Positions 50,352 through 58,924 of a DNA stretch of 64,000 bases are shown here, in pieces (position 1 is the first letter of the stretch; every line of letters begins with the position of its first letter). Below the pieces are notes generated by a model. The model did not search any database. It was not told the origin of the DNA and worked only from the letters and a program-made list of their open reading frames with translations. Position numbers and translations under genes: made by a program. The DNA is from Candidatus Andeanibacterium colombiense (lineage in GTDB: Bacteria > Pseudomonadota > Alphaproteobacteria > Sphingomonadales > Sphingomonadaceae), in the NCBI GenBank assembly GCA_029202985.1, contig CP119316.1, forward strand, positions 868,001 to 932,000, given 5' to 3'.

Positions 50352-51317
50352 CTACATTCGGACGACGCTGGCGCCCCAGGTGAAGCCGCCGCCCATTGCT
50401 TCGAGCACGATCAGATCGCCGGGCTTGATCCGCCCGTCGCGCACCGCCGTGTCCAGCGCCAGGGGCACGGATGCCGCGGACGTGTTCGCATGGCGATCGA
50501 CCGTCACCACAACCTTTTCCGGTGGCAGGCCCAGCTTGCGCGAGGTCGCATCCAGGATCCGGGCATTGGCCTGGTGCGGCACCACCCAGTCGACGTCGGC
50601 CGCGGTATAGCTGGTTTCGGCGAGCGCTTCCTCGAGCACCTGCGCGAGATTGACGACCGCGTGGCGAAACACTTCGCGGCCCTTCATGCGCAACTTGCCG
50701 ACCGTGCCGGTGGTCGAAGGCCCGCCATCGACATTGAGCAATTCATTATGCGCGCCGTCCGCATGCAGCCGGGTCGCGAGGATGCCCGGACCGTCTTCCG
50801 GAACGTCCTCGGCCGCCAGCACCACCGCTCCGGCGCCGTCGCCGAACAGCACGCAGGTCGCACGGTCTTCCCAGTCGAGCAGCCGGCTCATGGTCTCGGC
50901 GCCGATCACCAGCGCCTTCTTCGCCGCGCCGGTGCGCAGCATCGAATCGGCCACGCCGACCGCATAGAGAAAGCCCGAGCACACCGCGGCGACATCGAAC
51001 GCGATCCCGCCATTGCAGCCGAGCGCATTCTGCACGATCGTGGCGGTGGCGGGGAAGGTCTGGTCCGGCGTCGCGGTGGCGACCACGATCAGGCCGATTT
51101 CCGACGCCTCGACCCCGGCCGCGGCGAGCGCTTCGCGGGCGGCGGCGGTCGCCAGCGTCGCGGTGGTCTCGCCTTCGCCGGCGAGATAGCGCGAACGGAT
51201 ACCGGTGCGCTCGACGATCCATTCGTCGCTGGTATCGACGGTCTGCGCGAGTTCGGCATTGCTCACCGCTCGGATCGGCAGGGCCGAACCGGTCCCCTTG
51301 ACCAGCGAACGGATCAT
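50352..51317 (-). CDS. fabH: 3-oxoacyl-[ACP] synthase III
   Basis: 321 residues. Condenses acetyl-CoA with malonyl-ACP to start fatty-acid synthesis. Thiolase fold with Cys113 in FDVAAVCSGFLYA, His in WVVPHQANARI and Asn in RHANTSAASVPLAL; DTSDEWIVERTGI at the N-terminus. The ATG overlaps the plsX stop (ATGA), so the two are coupled. ihfA follows after a 135-bp gap. Confidence 0.97.
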   Translation of the reverse strand: MIRSLVKGTGSALPIRAVSNAELAQTVDTSDEWIVERTGIRSRYLAGEGETTATLATAAAREALAAAGVEASEIGLIVVATATPDQTFPATATIVQNALGCNGGIAFDVAAVCSGFLYAVGVADSMLRTGAAKKALVIGAETMSRLLDWEDRATCVLFGDGAGAVVLAAEDVPEDGPGILATRLHADGAHNELLNVDGGPSTTGTVGKLRMKGREVFRHAVVNLAQVLEEALAETSYTAADVDWVVPHQANARILDATSRKLGLPPEKVVVTVDRHANTSAASVPLALDTAVRDGRIKPGDLIVLEAMGGGFTWGASVVRM

Positions 51318-52387
51318 GCCGCCTGGCCGCTCGTGGAAGACGACGCATTGCGCCGGTCGCGCAGGCGCTCCTCGCCCAGTTCGGCGAGGTCGGCGGTGAT
51401 GCGCTCGGTGATCTCGGCCTCGAGCATCCGCGCGGTGACCGCGACCGCATTGGCGACGCCGAGCGCGGTCGCGCTGCCGTGGCTTTTGACGACCACCCCG
51501 TTGAGGCCGAGGAAGACCGCGCCATTGTGGTTGTTCGGATCGAGATGGCCGCGCAGCAGTTCGGTCGCCGGGCGGCTCACGAGGAAGCCGAACTTGGAGC
51601 GCAGCGAACTCTGGAAGCTGCGGCGCAGCAGATCGGCGACGAAGCGCGCGGTGCCTTCGACCGCCTTCAGCGCGATATTGCCGGAGAAGCCGTCGGTCAC
51701 CACCACGTCGACATCGCCGCGCGACATGCCGTTGGCCTCGACGAAGCCTTCGAACGCCAGCGACAGGCCCTTTGCCTCGCGCAGGCGCGCGGCGGCTTCC
51801 TGGAGCTGTTCCGTGCCCTTGTTCTCTTCGGTGCCGATGTTGAGCAGCCGCACCCGCGGCGCCTCGCGCCCGGTGACGATCCGCGAATAGGCGGCGCCCA
51901 TGATCGCGAACTGGACCAGATTGCGCGCATCGCATTCGGTGTTGGCGCCGAGATCGAGCATCACCACGTCGCTGTCGCCGAGGGTCGGCATCAGCGCGGC
52001 GAGCGCCGGCCGGTCGATCCCGGGCATCGTGCGCAAAGCGAGCTTGGCCATCGCCATCAGCGCGCCGGTGTTGCCGCCACTGACGGCCGCACCCGCCTCG
52101 CCGCTCTTCACCGCATTGATCGCCATGCCCATCGACGTGGTCTTGGAGCGACGGAGCGCCTGGGTCGGCTTCTCGTCGCCCGCCACGACATCCGCCGCAT
52201 GGAGGATCTCGGACGCGCCGCGCATGTTCGGATGCTTGTCGAGCGCCTGCTTGATCAGCGTCTCGTCGCCCACCAGCAGGAATTTGAAGCGATCGTGACG
52301 ACGGCGGGCGAGAGCCGCGCCTTCGACCATCACGCGCACACCCTCGTCCCCGCCCATCGCATCAACGGCGATACGCGGCAGACTCAT
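51314..52387 (-). CDS. plsX: Phosphate acyltransferase
   Basis: 357 residues. Makes acyl-phosphate from acyl-ACP for phospholipid synthesis. PRIAVDAMGGDEG at the start, SGGNTGALMAMAKLALRTMP, LDLGANTECDARNLVQFA and VVTDGFSGNIALKAVEGTAR are diagnostic. Peripheral membrane enzyme. Follows rpmF by 25 bp and overlaps fabH. Confidence 0.96.
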   Translation of the reverse strand: MSLPRIAVDAMGGDEGVRVMVEGAALARRRHDRFKFLLVGDETLIKQALDKHPNMRGASEILHAADVVAGDEKPTQALRRSKTTSMGMAINAVKSGEAGAAVSGGNTGALMAMAKLALRTMPGIDRPALAALMPTLGDSDVVMLDLGANTECDARNLVQFAIMGAAYSRIVTGREAPRVRLLNIGTEENKGTEQLQEAAARLREAKGLSLAFEGFVEANGMSRGDVDVVVTDGFSGNIALKAVEGTARFVADLLRRSFQSSLRSKFGFLVSRPATELLRGHLDPNNHNGAVFLGLNGVVVKSHGSATALGVANAVAVTARMLEAEITERITADLAELGEERLRDRRNASSSTSGQAA

Positions 52388-52412
52388 GTGCTTTCACCCC
52401 TGTCTTGTGGAC

Positions 52413-52592
52413 TCAGAGCCCGACGGCGACGATCTCGCGCCCATTATAATGGCCGCAGGCGTTGCACAGATTGTGCGGGCGCTTCAGTTCGCCGCAGTTC
52501 GAGCATTCATGGAATGCCTCGACCTTGAGCGCGTCGTGCGAACGGCGCATGCCGCGCCTGGAGGGGGAAGTTTTTCGTTTGGGGACAGCCAT
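52413..52592 (-). CDS. rpmF: 50S ribosomal protein L32
   Basis: 59 residues, MAVPKRKTSPSRRGMRRSHD at the N-terminus, then a zinc-ribbon with CSNCGE and CNACG (two CxxC). The universal rpmF-plsX-fabH order confirms it. Confidence 0.96.
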   Translation of the reverse strand: MAVPKRKTSPSRRGMRRSHDALKVEAFHECSNCGELKRPHNLCNACGHYNGREIVAVGL

Positions 52593-52716
52593 TTCGGCAC
52601 CTGTTCCAGCAAAATTTCAATACGATACGAGACCGCACTAGGCGAAGGTCCGGCGTTACACAAGTGCAGCACACCTGCGTTGTTACCGGGTTCGCATATT
52701 GACGGCGAAGGCGCGC

Positions 52717-52744
52717 CCTATAGCGATTTTCGCGTGCGTTGCAA
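52717..52744 (-). promoter_or_regulatory. Possible promoter for rpmF-plsX-fabH
   Basis: Minus-strand TTGCAA, 16-base spacer, TATAGG, about 125 bp upstream of the rpmF ATG. Both boxes are only 4/6 matches, but the rest of this divergent gap offers nothing better. Confidence 0.3.
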
Positions 52745-52792
52745 CCTTTGCCGGGCTAGCCGTGCCGCCGACACGAAGAGGGGATCAAACTC

Positions 52793-53185
52793 ATGCTTTT
52801 GCCGACCACCCTGTGCCTCGCCGCGGCCGCCGCTTTGGTCAATATCTGGCTGGTGCTGCGGATCGGCCGGCTGCGCACGCAATACAAGGTTTCGGTGGGC
52901 GACGGCGGGCACGAGTTGCTCGGCCGCCGGATGCGCGCGCAGCTCAATTTCGCCGAGAACGTGCCGGTGGTGGTGATTCTCGTCGGGCTGATCGAATTCA
53001 CCGGCAAGGGCGGGCTGTGGCTGTCGATCGTCGCCGCGGTGTTCATGCTCGGCCGCCTGCTGCATGCATTCGGGATGGACGGCGATACGCCCTACAAAGG
53101 CCGGATGATCGGCACCGCGACCGCGATGCTGACCCAGATCGGCCTGGCCGCAGTGGCGGTGCTGCTGGCGGCGCGGGTGATCTAA
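52793..53185 (+). CDS. MAPEG-family membrane protein
   Basis: 130 residues with about four helices. NIWLVLRIGRLRTQYKVSVGDGGH and RRMRAQLNFAENVPVVVILVGLIEF are the MAPEG (membrane-associated glutathione/eicosanoid) signature; RLLHAFGM follows. Bacterial homologues are of uncertain activity, possibly glutathione transferase-like. The stop codon overlaps the stop of the convergent metallo-hydrolase gene (CTAA). Confidence 0.88.
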   Translation: MLLPTTLCLAAAAALVNIWLVLRIGRLRTQYKVSVGDGGHELLGRRMRAQLNFAENVPVVVILVGLIEFTGKGGLWLSIVAAVFMLGRLLHAFGMDGDTPYKGRMIGTATAMLTQIGLAAVAVLLAARVI

Positions 53186-53844
53186 CCCGCCGCGATCGCC
53201 TCATCTCCGACGAACGGATTGTCCAGCCGCTCCTGCCCGAAGGTGCTGACCGGGCCATGGCCGGGGATGAAGGTCGCATCGCCGAGCGGCCATAATTTCC
53301 GCGTGATCGAATCGAGCAAATCCTGATGATTGCCCATCGGGAAATCGGTCCGCCCCATCGAGCCGCGGAACAGCACGTCGCCGACGATCGCGAAATCACT
53401 CGCACGGTTGTAGAAGATCACATGGCCGGGGGTGTGGCCCGGGCAGTGGATCACCTTGAGCTCGACTTCGCCGACGGTGACCGTGTCACCGTCCTCCAGC
53501 CAGCGGTCGGGTTCGAAAATCGCGCCGCGCAGGCCCCATTTGCGGGCATCGTCCTCCAGCCGCGAAATCCAGAAGCGGTCAGCCTCGTGCGGGCCTTCGA
53601 TGGTCAGGCCCAGTTCCTTCGCCAGCACCCCGGCCTCGCCGCAATGATCGACATGGCCGTGGGTGACGAGCAGCTTCTCCAGCGTCACCCCTGCCCGGCG
53701 CACCGCATCCTTGAGCTTGTCGAGATCGCCGCCCGGATCGACCAGCGCGCCCTTCATCGTCTTGGTGCACCAGATCAGCGAGCAGTTCTGCTGCAGCGGG
53801 GTCACCGGAATGATCGCAGCGCGCATCGGGGGAGTTTCGGACAT
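53182..53844 (-). CDS. Metallo-beta-lactamase-fold hydrolase (glyoxalase II-like)
   Basis: 220 residues. Zinc motif THGHVDHCG (HxHxDH), second His in HCPGHTPGHVIFY, Asp in IVGDVLFRGSMGRTD and the final His in FIPGHGP. This short class resembles YcbL-type hydroxyacylglutathione hydrolases. Cytosolic. ATG at 53844 chosen; an internal ATG at 53826 is possible. Confidence 0.9.
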   Translation of the reverse strand: MSETPPMRAAIIPVTPLQQNCSLIWCTKTMKGALVDPGGDLDKLKDAVRRAGVTLEKLLVTHGHVDHCGEAGVLAKELGLTIEGPHEADRFWISRLEDDARKWGLRGAIFEPDRWLEDGDTVTVGEVELKVIHCPGHTPGHVIFYNRASDFAIVGDVLFRGSMGRTDFPMGNHQDLLDSITRKLWPLGDATFIPGHGPVSTFGQERLDNPFVGDEAIAAG

Positions 53845-53882
53845 GGCCGGAACCTGGCGGGCAGACGGAGGGAATGCAAGGT

Positions 53883-54557
53883 CTAGAGCCGCCCGCCCTT
53901 CCATACCACCCGCCCAATCACCTCGACCTCGCCGGCCGGCACTTCCAGCGGCGGATAGGCCGCGTTGGTGCTGACCAGCACCAGATAGCCCGGCCGCAGC
54001 AGCTGGACCCGCTTCACATGCAGCGCATCGCCCATCCGCACGACGTGGACGCCGTCGCGGAACGGGCGCGGGGCGCGGTCGACCAGGATCTCGTCGCCGT
54101 CGCGCAGTTCGGGTTCCATCGAATCCCCCGCGACCGCGATCGCCGAGAGCATCTTCGGATCGAGCCCCTGTTCGCGCAGCCAGCGGGTCGAGAAGCGGAA
54201 ACTGTCGAATGGCAACTCATCCGCCGCCAGCGTGCCGGGCCCCGCCGACGCACCGAGCGGCAGGCGCGGCACTTCCGCCCAGCCCCCATCACGCACCGCA
54301 TCGCGCACCGGCTCGTAGGATTTTTCCGCCGAACCACCCAGCTCCGCCTCGCCTACGCCGAAGAATTGCGCGAGCGTGCGTCGGTCGTCCTCGGACAGGC
54401 GGCGCGGACTGCCCTTGGTTATGAACTGCTGCAAATACGTGCCATTCCGCCCGATCAGGCGTGACAGGGCCGCAAGACTCACCTCGCGCCCCTCGGCCAA
54501 CTCCGCCAGCCGCTCACGCGGGTCCGTGTTCAGGTTTCCTACGGGCTTTCCCATCAT
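53883..54557 (-). CDS. S24-family HTH repressor (phage-repressor/LexA-like)
   Basis: 224 residues. N-terminal helix-turn-helix region (SLAALSRLIGRNGTYLQQFI), then a C-terminal S24 peptidase domain with Ser146 in VAGDSMEPELRDGDEIL and Lys182 in LHVKRVQLL. Such proteins repress genes until RecA-stimulated self-cleavage. The cleavage Ala-Gly may lie in LPLGASAGPG (about 99-108). Divergent from two small genes, with a repeat-rich operator-like region between. No other phage genes are present, so it is either domesticated or a chromosomal regulator. Confidence 0.85.
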   Translation of the reverse strand: MMGKPVGNLNTDPRERLAELAEGREVSLAALSRLIGRNGTYLQQFITKGSPRRLSEDDRRTLAQFFGVGEAELGGSAEKSYEPVRDAVRDGGWAEVPRLPLGASAGPGTLAADELPFDSFRFSTRWLREQGLDPKMLSAIAVAGDSMEPELRDGDEILVDRAPRPFRDGVHVVRMGDALHVKRVQLLRPGYLVLVSTNAAYPPLEVPAGEVEVIGRVVWKGGRL

Positions 54558-54560
54558 TCG

Positions 54561-54596
54561 ATCCTACACGTAGTATTTTTCCTAGACAAGTAGGAT
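54561..54596. promoter_or_regulatory. Putative operator of the S24 repressor
   Basis: Inverted repeat ATCCTAC...GTAGGAT with a 22-bp spacing and an inner palindrome CTACACGTAG, in an AT-rich patch immediately upstream of the repressor start. Half-sites TCCTAC, ACGTAG, TCCTAG and AGTAGG recur. Confidence 0.55.
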
Positions 54597-54666
54597 TTCA
54601 CCGGCGAGAAATTTCCCACGCCGATTCGATTCCCCTCGTTTCCACGCCGCGCCGAAAGGGAGACCC

Positions 54667-54855
54667 ATGCTGATCCGCAAAGTCGAAAAATTCCTGCGCC
54701 GGACCGGCATGCCCGCGACCAAATTCGGCCGCCTCACGGTGCACGATCCCCGCTTCGTCGAGGATCTCCGCAACGGCCGCGAACCCCGGGTCGAGACCGA
54801 AAGACGCGTGGAACATTTCATGAACAGATACAAGGATGCACCCCATGCAGGCTGA
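54667..54855 (+). CDS. Small helical protein, possible DNA-binding, unknown function
   Basis: 62 residues, basic: VEKFLRRTGMPATKFGRLTV, HDPRFVEDLRNGREPRVETE and HFMNRYKD. The pattern suits a minimal helix-turn-helix (helix, MPATKFGRL turn, helix), but no named family is recognised. Divergent from the S24 repressor across its operator, so it may be a repressor target. Overlaps the next gene by 11 bp. Confidence 0.65.
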   Translation: MLIRKVEKFLRRTGMPATKFGRLTVHDPRFVEDLRNGREPRVETERRVEHFMNRYKDAPHAG

Positions 54856-55204
54856 TCCCCGGACACTTCCCAAACCGCCCCATCCCGCCCGCAGATCGGC
54901 ATCCGATCATCTGCGTGAGGCGCTTCAGGCGCTCGGCGGCGAGGCCATGCGCATCGCCAGCCACCGCGAAACCGCCTGGGCCAGCATCACCTTCGCCGGC
55001 GCGCGCCACCGGCTGGAACTGCTGTTCGACGGGGTAGAGGCAGTCGCGGCAGGCGAGAACTTCATCGCCGCCCTGCCCGACCACGAATTCGACATCCGCG
55101 GGCAGCTGGTCGCCGACGCGGCGGTGATCGAAGCCGATCATCGGCTGCTGCCCAAACCGCGGCTGGCGGTGGCGGTGGAATTGCTGCTGCTGGAGGATGG
55201 GTGA
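54845..55204 (+). CDS. Protein of unknown function
   Basis: 119 residues. AAGGA lies 8 bp before the ATG at 54845; an in-frame ATG at 54836 is less well spaced. The body alternates strands (SHRETAWASITFAGARHRLE, LVADAAVIEADHRLL, LAVAVELLLLEDG) with a helix near 25-40, and has no membrane segment. Co-directional and overlapping with the 62-residue gene. A palindromic repeat begins 11 bp after its stop. Confidence 0.6.
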   Translation: MQADPRTLPKPPHPARRSASDHLREALQALGGEAMRIASHRETAWASITFAGARHRLELLFDGVEAVAAGENFIAALPDHEFDIRGQLVADAAVIEADHRLLPKPRLAVAVELLLLEDG

Positions 55205-55214
55205 ACCGCGCTTT

Positions 55215-55299
55215 CGTCATTGCGAGCGGAGCGCGGCAGTCCAGGGCGTTTGTGCGCTATGCTCTGGATTGCTTCGTCGCTGCGCTCCACGCAATGACG
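55215..55299. repeat. Palindromic intergenic repeat, copy 2
   Basis: 85 bp, terminal inverted repeats CGTCATTGCG/CGCAATGACG (10 bp), inner CCAGGGC and CTCTGGATTGC as in the copy at 37145. More diverged in the middle. Lies between the 3' ends of two convergent genes. Confidence 0.8.
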
Positions 55300-55307
55300 A
55301 GGGGAAG

Positions 55308-56246
55308 TCAGTACCCCAGCACCGCATCGAACCACGGTTCGAGCGGCTCTCCGGCGCGATACCGCTCGCAATTCTCCACGAACCGCTCGACCCCGCGCAG
55401 CATGCTCTGCGGGGTCGGGATCCCTGAAAGATGCATCGTGATATGCGCATTATCGAGGTGCCACAGCGGGTGATCGGATGGCAGCGGCTCGGGATCGGTG
55501 ACATCGAGCATCGCTGCGCAAATCCGCTTGCCGCGCAGCGCGTCGACCAGCGCAGCCTGGTCGACCACATTGGCGCGCGCGAAATTCACCAGCACCGCCT
55601 CGCGCTTCATGCCTGCCAATTCGGCCGCGCCGATCATGCCCTCGGTCTCGGGCGTGCCGGGGACAGTGAGGACGATCCAGTCGAACTCCCCCAGCCGTCC
55701 GCGCCACTCATCCGGCGTCAGCGCGCCTTCGGCCTTGTGCCGCCGCACCGCCGTCACCTCGACCCCGAAGCCCGCCAGCGCCGCCGCGATCCGCGTGCCG
55801 ATCGCGCCAAGCCCGAGGATCAGCGCCTTGCTTCCGGCCAGGTCGCGGATGCCCGGCGCGGCATTCAGCCATTGGCGAGCATCCTGCGCCCGCACCACCG
55901 CCGGATAGTTCTTGGCGATCGCGAGCATCCCCAGCACAGCGAATTCGGCCACCTGGATCGCGGTCAGCCCGGTGCCGTTGGTCAGTTGCACCCCGCGCTC
56001 ACGCATTTCCCCCAGCGGCAGGAAATCGAGCCCGGCATAGACCGAGTTCAACCACTTGAGCCCCCGCGCCAGCTCCACGGCCTGCAGCAGCGGCGGCTTC
56101 TCATGCAGATCGAACCAGCCGATCTCCGCCTCGGGCGCGAGGCGGTGCAAGTCCTCGACCGACAGCCACCAGCGCGCGTCGATCCATCCCGGCAGGCGCG
56201 GCTCAAGCATCGGCCGCGCGAAACCGGGCAGGACGGCGACGGTCAT
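55308..56246 (-). CDS. D-2-hydroxyacid dehydrogenase family protein
   Basis: 312 residues. NAD Rossmann motif KALILGLGAIGTRIAAALAG, catalytic Arg in LVNFARANVVDQAALVDAL, Glu/Asp region DVTDPEPLPSDHPLW and a late His (ITMHLSGIP) in place of the usual position. Reduces a 2-keto acid or oxidises a D-2-hydroxyacid; substrate unknown. Followed on the same transcript by nothing, and ends next to a palindromic repeat. Confidence 0.88.
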   Translation of the reverse strand: MTVAVLPGFARPMLEPRLPGWIDARWWLSVEDLHRLAPEAEIGWFDLHEKPPLLQAVELARGLKWLNSVYAGLDFLPLGEMRERGVQLTNGTGLTAIQVAEFAVLGMLAIAKNYPAVVRAQDARQWLNAAPGIRDLAGSKALILGLGAIGTRIAAALAGFGVEVTAVRRHKAEGALTPDEWRGRLGEFDWIVLTVPGTPETEGMIGAAELAGMKREAVLVNFARANVVDQAALVDALRGKRICAAMLDVTDPEPLPSDHPLWHLDNAHITMHLSGIPTPQSMLRGVERFVENCERYRAGEPLEPWFDAVLGY

Positions 56247-56741
56247 TTATTCCACCCGGGGATTGGCGATCGCCGCCTTCAGCGCCGCCCTGAGCCCCTT
56301 GGGGAAGGCTTCGGAAAAAATGTCATCGACCTTCCATGCGCCGCCTTCCTTGACCATCAGGAAGCGTTCGCTGCGGGTCTCGTCGAAGCCGAGTTCGATC
56401 TTCGCAGTCACTTCGGCCTTGCCGTCGGCGGGCGCGGGATGGGGTTGGATCACGAGCTTGAACGCCGAGGAATCCCAGTCCTGGCATTCGCACAGCCAGT
56501 CGAAATCGCCGAGTTCGGTGACTTCGTCTTCCGGCAGGCCCTTATCCCATTCGCCGATCAGCGCCTCGGTCGCGGCGCTGTAGTTCTTGAGCGCGCGCAC
56601 CGTGTCCCAATCGGGCGCATCGGCGCCATAGGGGGCATAGAGCGCGGTCACCGCCGCATCGAGATCGGTGCTGTCGTCGGCAAAGGCAGGCGCGGCGCAG
56701 AGCGCGAGCGGCAGCGCTATCAGAGCAAGCTTGCGGATCAC
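56247..56741 (-). CDS. Secreted protein with DUF3828-like domain
   Basis: 164 residues from a GTG at 56741, directly after GGAGG. This start gives a perfect signal peptide MIRKLALIALPLALCAAPAFA and overlaps the cysS stop (GTGA). An ATG four codons upstream (56753) would add MEAG and has no better site. Mature part (LYAPYGADAPDW, ELGDFDWLCECQDWDSS, KVDDIFSEAFPKGLRAAL) resembles DUF3828 periplasmic proteins. Function unknown. Confidence 0.75.
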   Translation of the reverse strand: MIRKLALIALPLALCAAPAFADDSTDLDAAVTALYAPYGADAPDWDTVRALKNYSAATEALIGEWDKGLPEDEVTELGDFDWLCECQDWDSSAFKLVIQPHPAPADGKAEVTAKIELGFDETRSERFLMVKEGGAWKVDDIFSEAFPKGLRAALKAAIANPRVE

Positions 56742-58246
56742 CCCAGCCTCCATTCCCAGCCCAGCGGATCGCCGTCCATCACCTCTACGCCCTGCGCGCC
56801 AAGTTCGTCGCGGATCGCATCCGAAGTCGCGAAATCCTTCGCCGCGCGCGCTTCCTTGCGGCGGGTGAGCGCGGCGTCGATGTCCGCTTCCGAAATCCGC
56901 GCATCCTTCGGCCGCAACCGTAATTCGGCGCGGGTCAGGTTCAGCAGGCCCAAGCCCAGCACCGCATCCAGCGCGGCCATTACCTGGAGAGTCTCGCCGG
57001 TCGGCATCTTCTTGAGCGAGAGCAGGTCCTCCAGCACCGTCAGCGCGACCGCGGTGTTGAGATCGTCCGCGATCGCATCGTCGAACTGGATCACCAGCGG
57101 GCGCAAGGTGCCGCCGAGATGGTCGTGGAGATACTGGAAGCTCCAGCCGCGCTCGGGCTCCTCGATCGGATCGTGACCCTGTGCTGCGTGCCGCGCCCTC
57201 ACCGCCTCAACCGCCATCACCAGCCGCTTGAGCCGGGTCAGCGCCGCGCCCAGCCCGTCCCAGCTGAATTCCAGCTCGCTGCGGTAATGCGCCTGGAGGC
57301 ACATCATGCGGTAGGCGAGCGGGTGATAACCCCGGTCGATCAGCAATTGCAGGCGAAGGAATTCGCCGGAAGATTTGCTCATCTTGCCGGAGCGTTCGAC
57401 GAGGAAGTTGTTGTGCATCCACAGCTTCGCGCCGGAATGGCCCGCCTCGTCGAGCGAGCCGGTGTGGCAGAAAGCCTGGTTCTGCGCGATCTCGTTCGGG
57501 TGGTGGATCTCGCGGTGGTCGATCCCGCCGGTGTGGATGTCGAACGGGAAGCCGAGCAATTGCCCGCTCATCACCGAGCATTCGAGATGCCAGCCCGGCG
57601 CGCCCTTGCCCCACGGCGAATCCCATTCCATCTGGCGCGTCTCGCCCGGCGGGGCCTTGCGCCAGATCGCGAAATCGGCCGGATGGCGCTTGCCTTCGAC
57701 CTCGTCGATCCGGCCCTCTCCCTCGTCAGTCACCGCACGGGCGAGGCGGCCGTAATCGGCAACGGTCGAGACGTCGAAATAGAGCCCGCCTTCCAGTTCG
57801 TAGCAATGCTCGGGCGCGATCTGTTTCGCGAATTCGATCATCGGTTCGATATAGTCGGTCGCGATCGACCATTGTGCCGGCTGGCGGATATTGAGCGCCG
57901 TGATATCGGCCCAATAGGCGTCGGTGTAATGCCGTGCGATGTCCCAGATCGACTGCGCCCGTTCCGCCGCCGCCTTCTCAAGCTTGTCCTCGCCCGCATC
58001 GGCGTCGTCGGTCAGGTGACCGACGTCGGTGATGTTGATCACATGGGTGAGATGGAACCCCTTCCAGCTCAGCGTCCGGCCCAGGATGTCGGCGAAGACA
58101 TAGGCGCGCATATTGCCGATGTGGGGGTAGTTATAGACCGTCGGCCCGCAGCTGTAGACCCGCGCTTCGCCCGGATGGACCGGCTCGAAATGCTCCGGCG
58201 CGCGGGTCAGCGAGTTGAACAGGGTGAGCGGTTTGCCTTCGATCAT
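56738..58246 (-). CDS. cysS: Cysteinyl-tRNA synthetase
   Basis: 502 residues, class I. CGPTVYNYPHIGNMRAY includes the HIGH-type motif (HIGN) and a zinc Cys; other zinc ligands are in WHLECSVMS and GGIDHREIHHPNE; KMSKS is in SGKMSKSSGEFL. The ATG at 58246 precedes KPLTLFNSLTRAPEHFEP; the longer open frame upstream is not homologous. Downstream DUF3828 gene is coupled. Confidence 0.97.
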   Translation of the reverse strand: MIEGKPLTLFNSLTRAPEHFEPVHPGEARVYSCGPTVYNYPHIGNMRAYVFADILGRTLSWKGFHLTHVINITDVGHLTDDADAGEDKLEKAAAERAQSIWDIARHYTDAYWADITALNIRQPAQWSIATDYIEPMIEFAKQIAPEHCYELEGGLYFDVSTVADYGRLARAVTDEGEGRIDEVEGKRHPADFAIWRKAPPGETRQMEWDSPWGKGAPGWHLECSVMSGQLLGFPFDIHTGGIDHREIHHPNEIAQNQAFCHTGSLDEAGHSGAKLWMHNNFLVERSGKMSKSSGEFLRLQLLIDRGYHPLAYRMMCLQAHYRSELEFSWDGLGAALTRLKRLVMAVEAVRARHAAQGHDPIEEPERGWSFQYLHDHLGGTLRPLVIQFDDAIADDLNTAVALTVLEDLLSLKKMPTGETLQVMAALDAVLGLGLLNLTRAELRLRPKDARISEADIDAALTRRKEARAAKDFATSDAIRDELGAQGVEVMDGDPLGWEWRLG

Positions 58247-58296
58247 CCGGGTGCTTTGGCGGCATTGGGCAGGCGCGGTCAAGCGTCTGGCCGAAG

Positions 58297-58806
58297 TCAG
58301 GGAATGTCGATCCCCGCGAGCTTCCATGACAGCCCGGCGCGCTTGAAGATCAGCGAGGGATGGGCCTTGCCGTCCTTCGTCTCCGGAACCGCACGGAATG
58401 TGCGGGGACCGACCCATTTGACGTGCCAGTCTATCTCCGGTTGCGTGTCCGCGTCCTTGTCGCCCGGCAGCGCCTTGCCCGTGATCAGCATGGCGGAAAC
58501 CCCGCCGGGCGTGACCAGCGCATCGACCGTACCGCTGATGAAGCGCTTCGCGAGCTCGCTCCCGAGTAGGCCGGCGAGCGGATCGTTCGCGTCGTGCTTG
58601 CGCGCTTCGGCCTGGACCTGCTGGTAAAGCTCGGACTTGGCGGATTCACGCAGGGCCGGAAAGTCGATGTTCTGTTCCAGCGTCACCGTGTCGCCCTCGC
58701 GCGCCGCATCGCGCAGCGTATCCAGCGCCATCCACGGCGACATCGCCTGCCATCCGGCCAGCGCGACCAGCACGATCACTCCAAGCACGATCACCAGTCT
58801 GCGCAT
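58297..58806 (-). CDS. DUF2939 protein
   Basis: 169 residues. N-terminal helix (LVIVLGVIVLVALAGWQAMS) anchors or exports it, then DUF2939: PWMALDTLRDAAREGDTVTL, DFPALRESAKSELYQQVQAE and TVDALVTPGGVSAMLI. Function unknown. 50 bp upstream of cysS; could share its transcript. Confidence 0.8.
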   Translation of the reverse strand: MRRLVIVLGVIVLVALAGWQAMSPWMALDTLRDAAREGDTVTLEQNIDFPALRESAKSELYQQVQAEARKHDANDPLAGLLGSELAKRFISGTVDALVTPGGVSAMLITGKALPGDKDADTQPEIDWHVKWVGPRTFRAVPETKDGKAHPSLIFKRAGLSWKLAGIDIP

Positions 58807-58924
58807 GCAATTCTCCTCAGGCGGCGGCTCGCCATAGAGCGGCTCACCTGAACGGCGTCAAACCGCGGCTTGTGCCAACGTGAGGATTCCGGCCACGGTC
58901 GGAGAGGAGCCGATCCTGCAGCCG

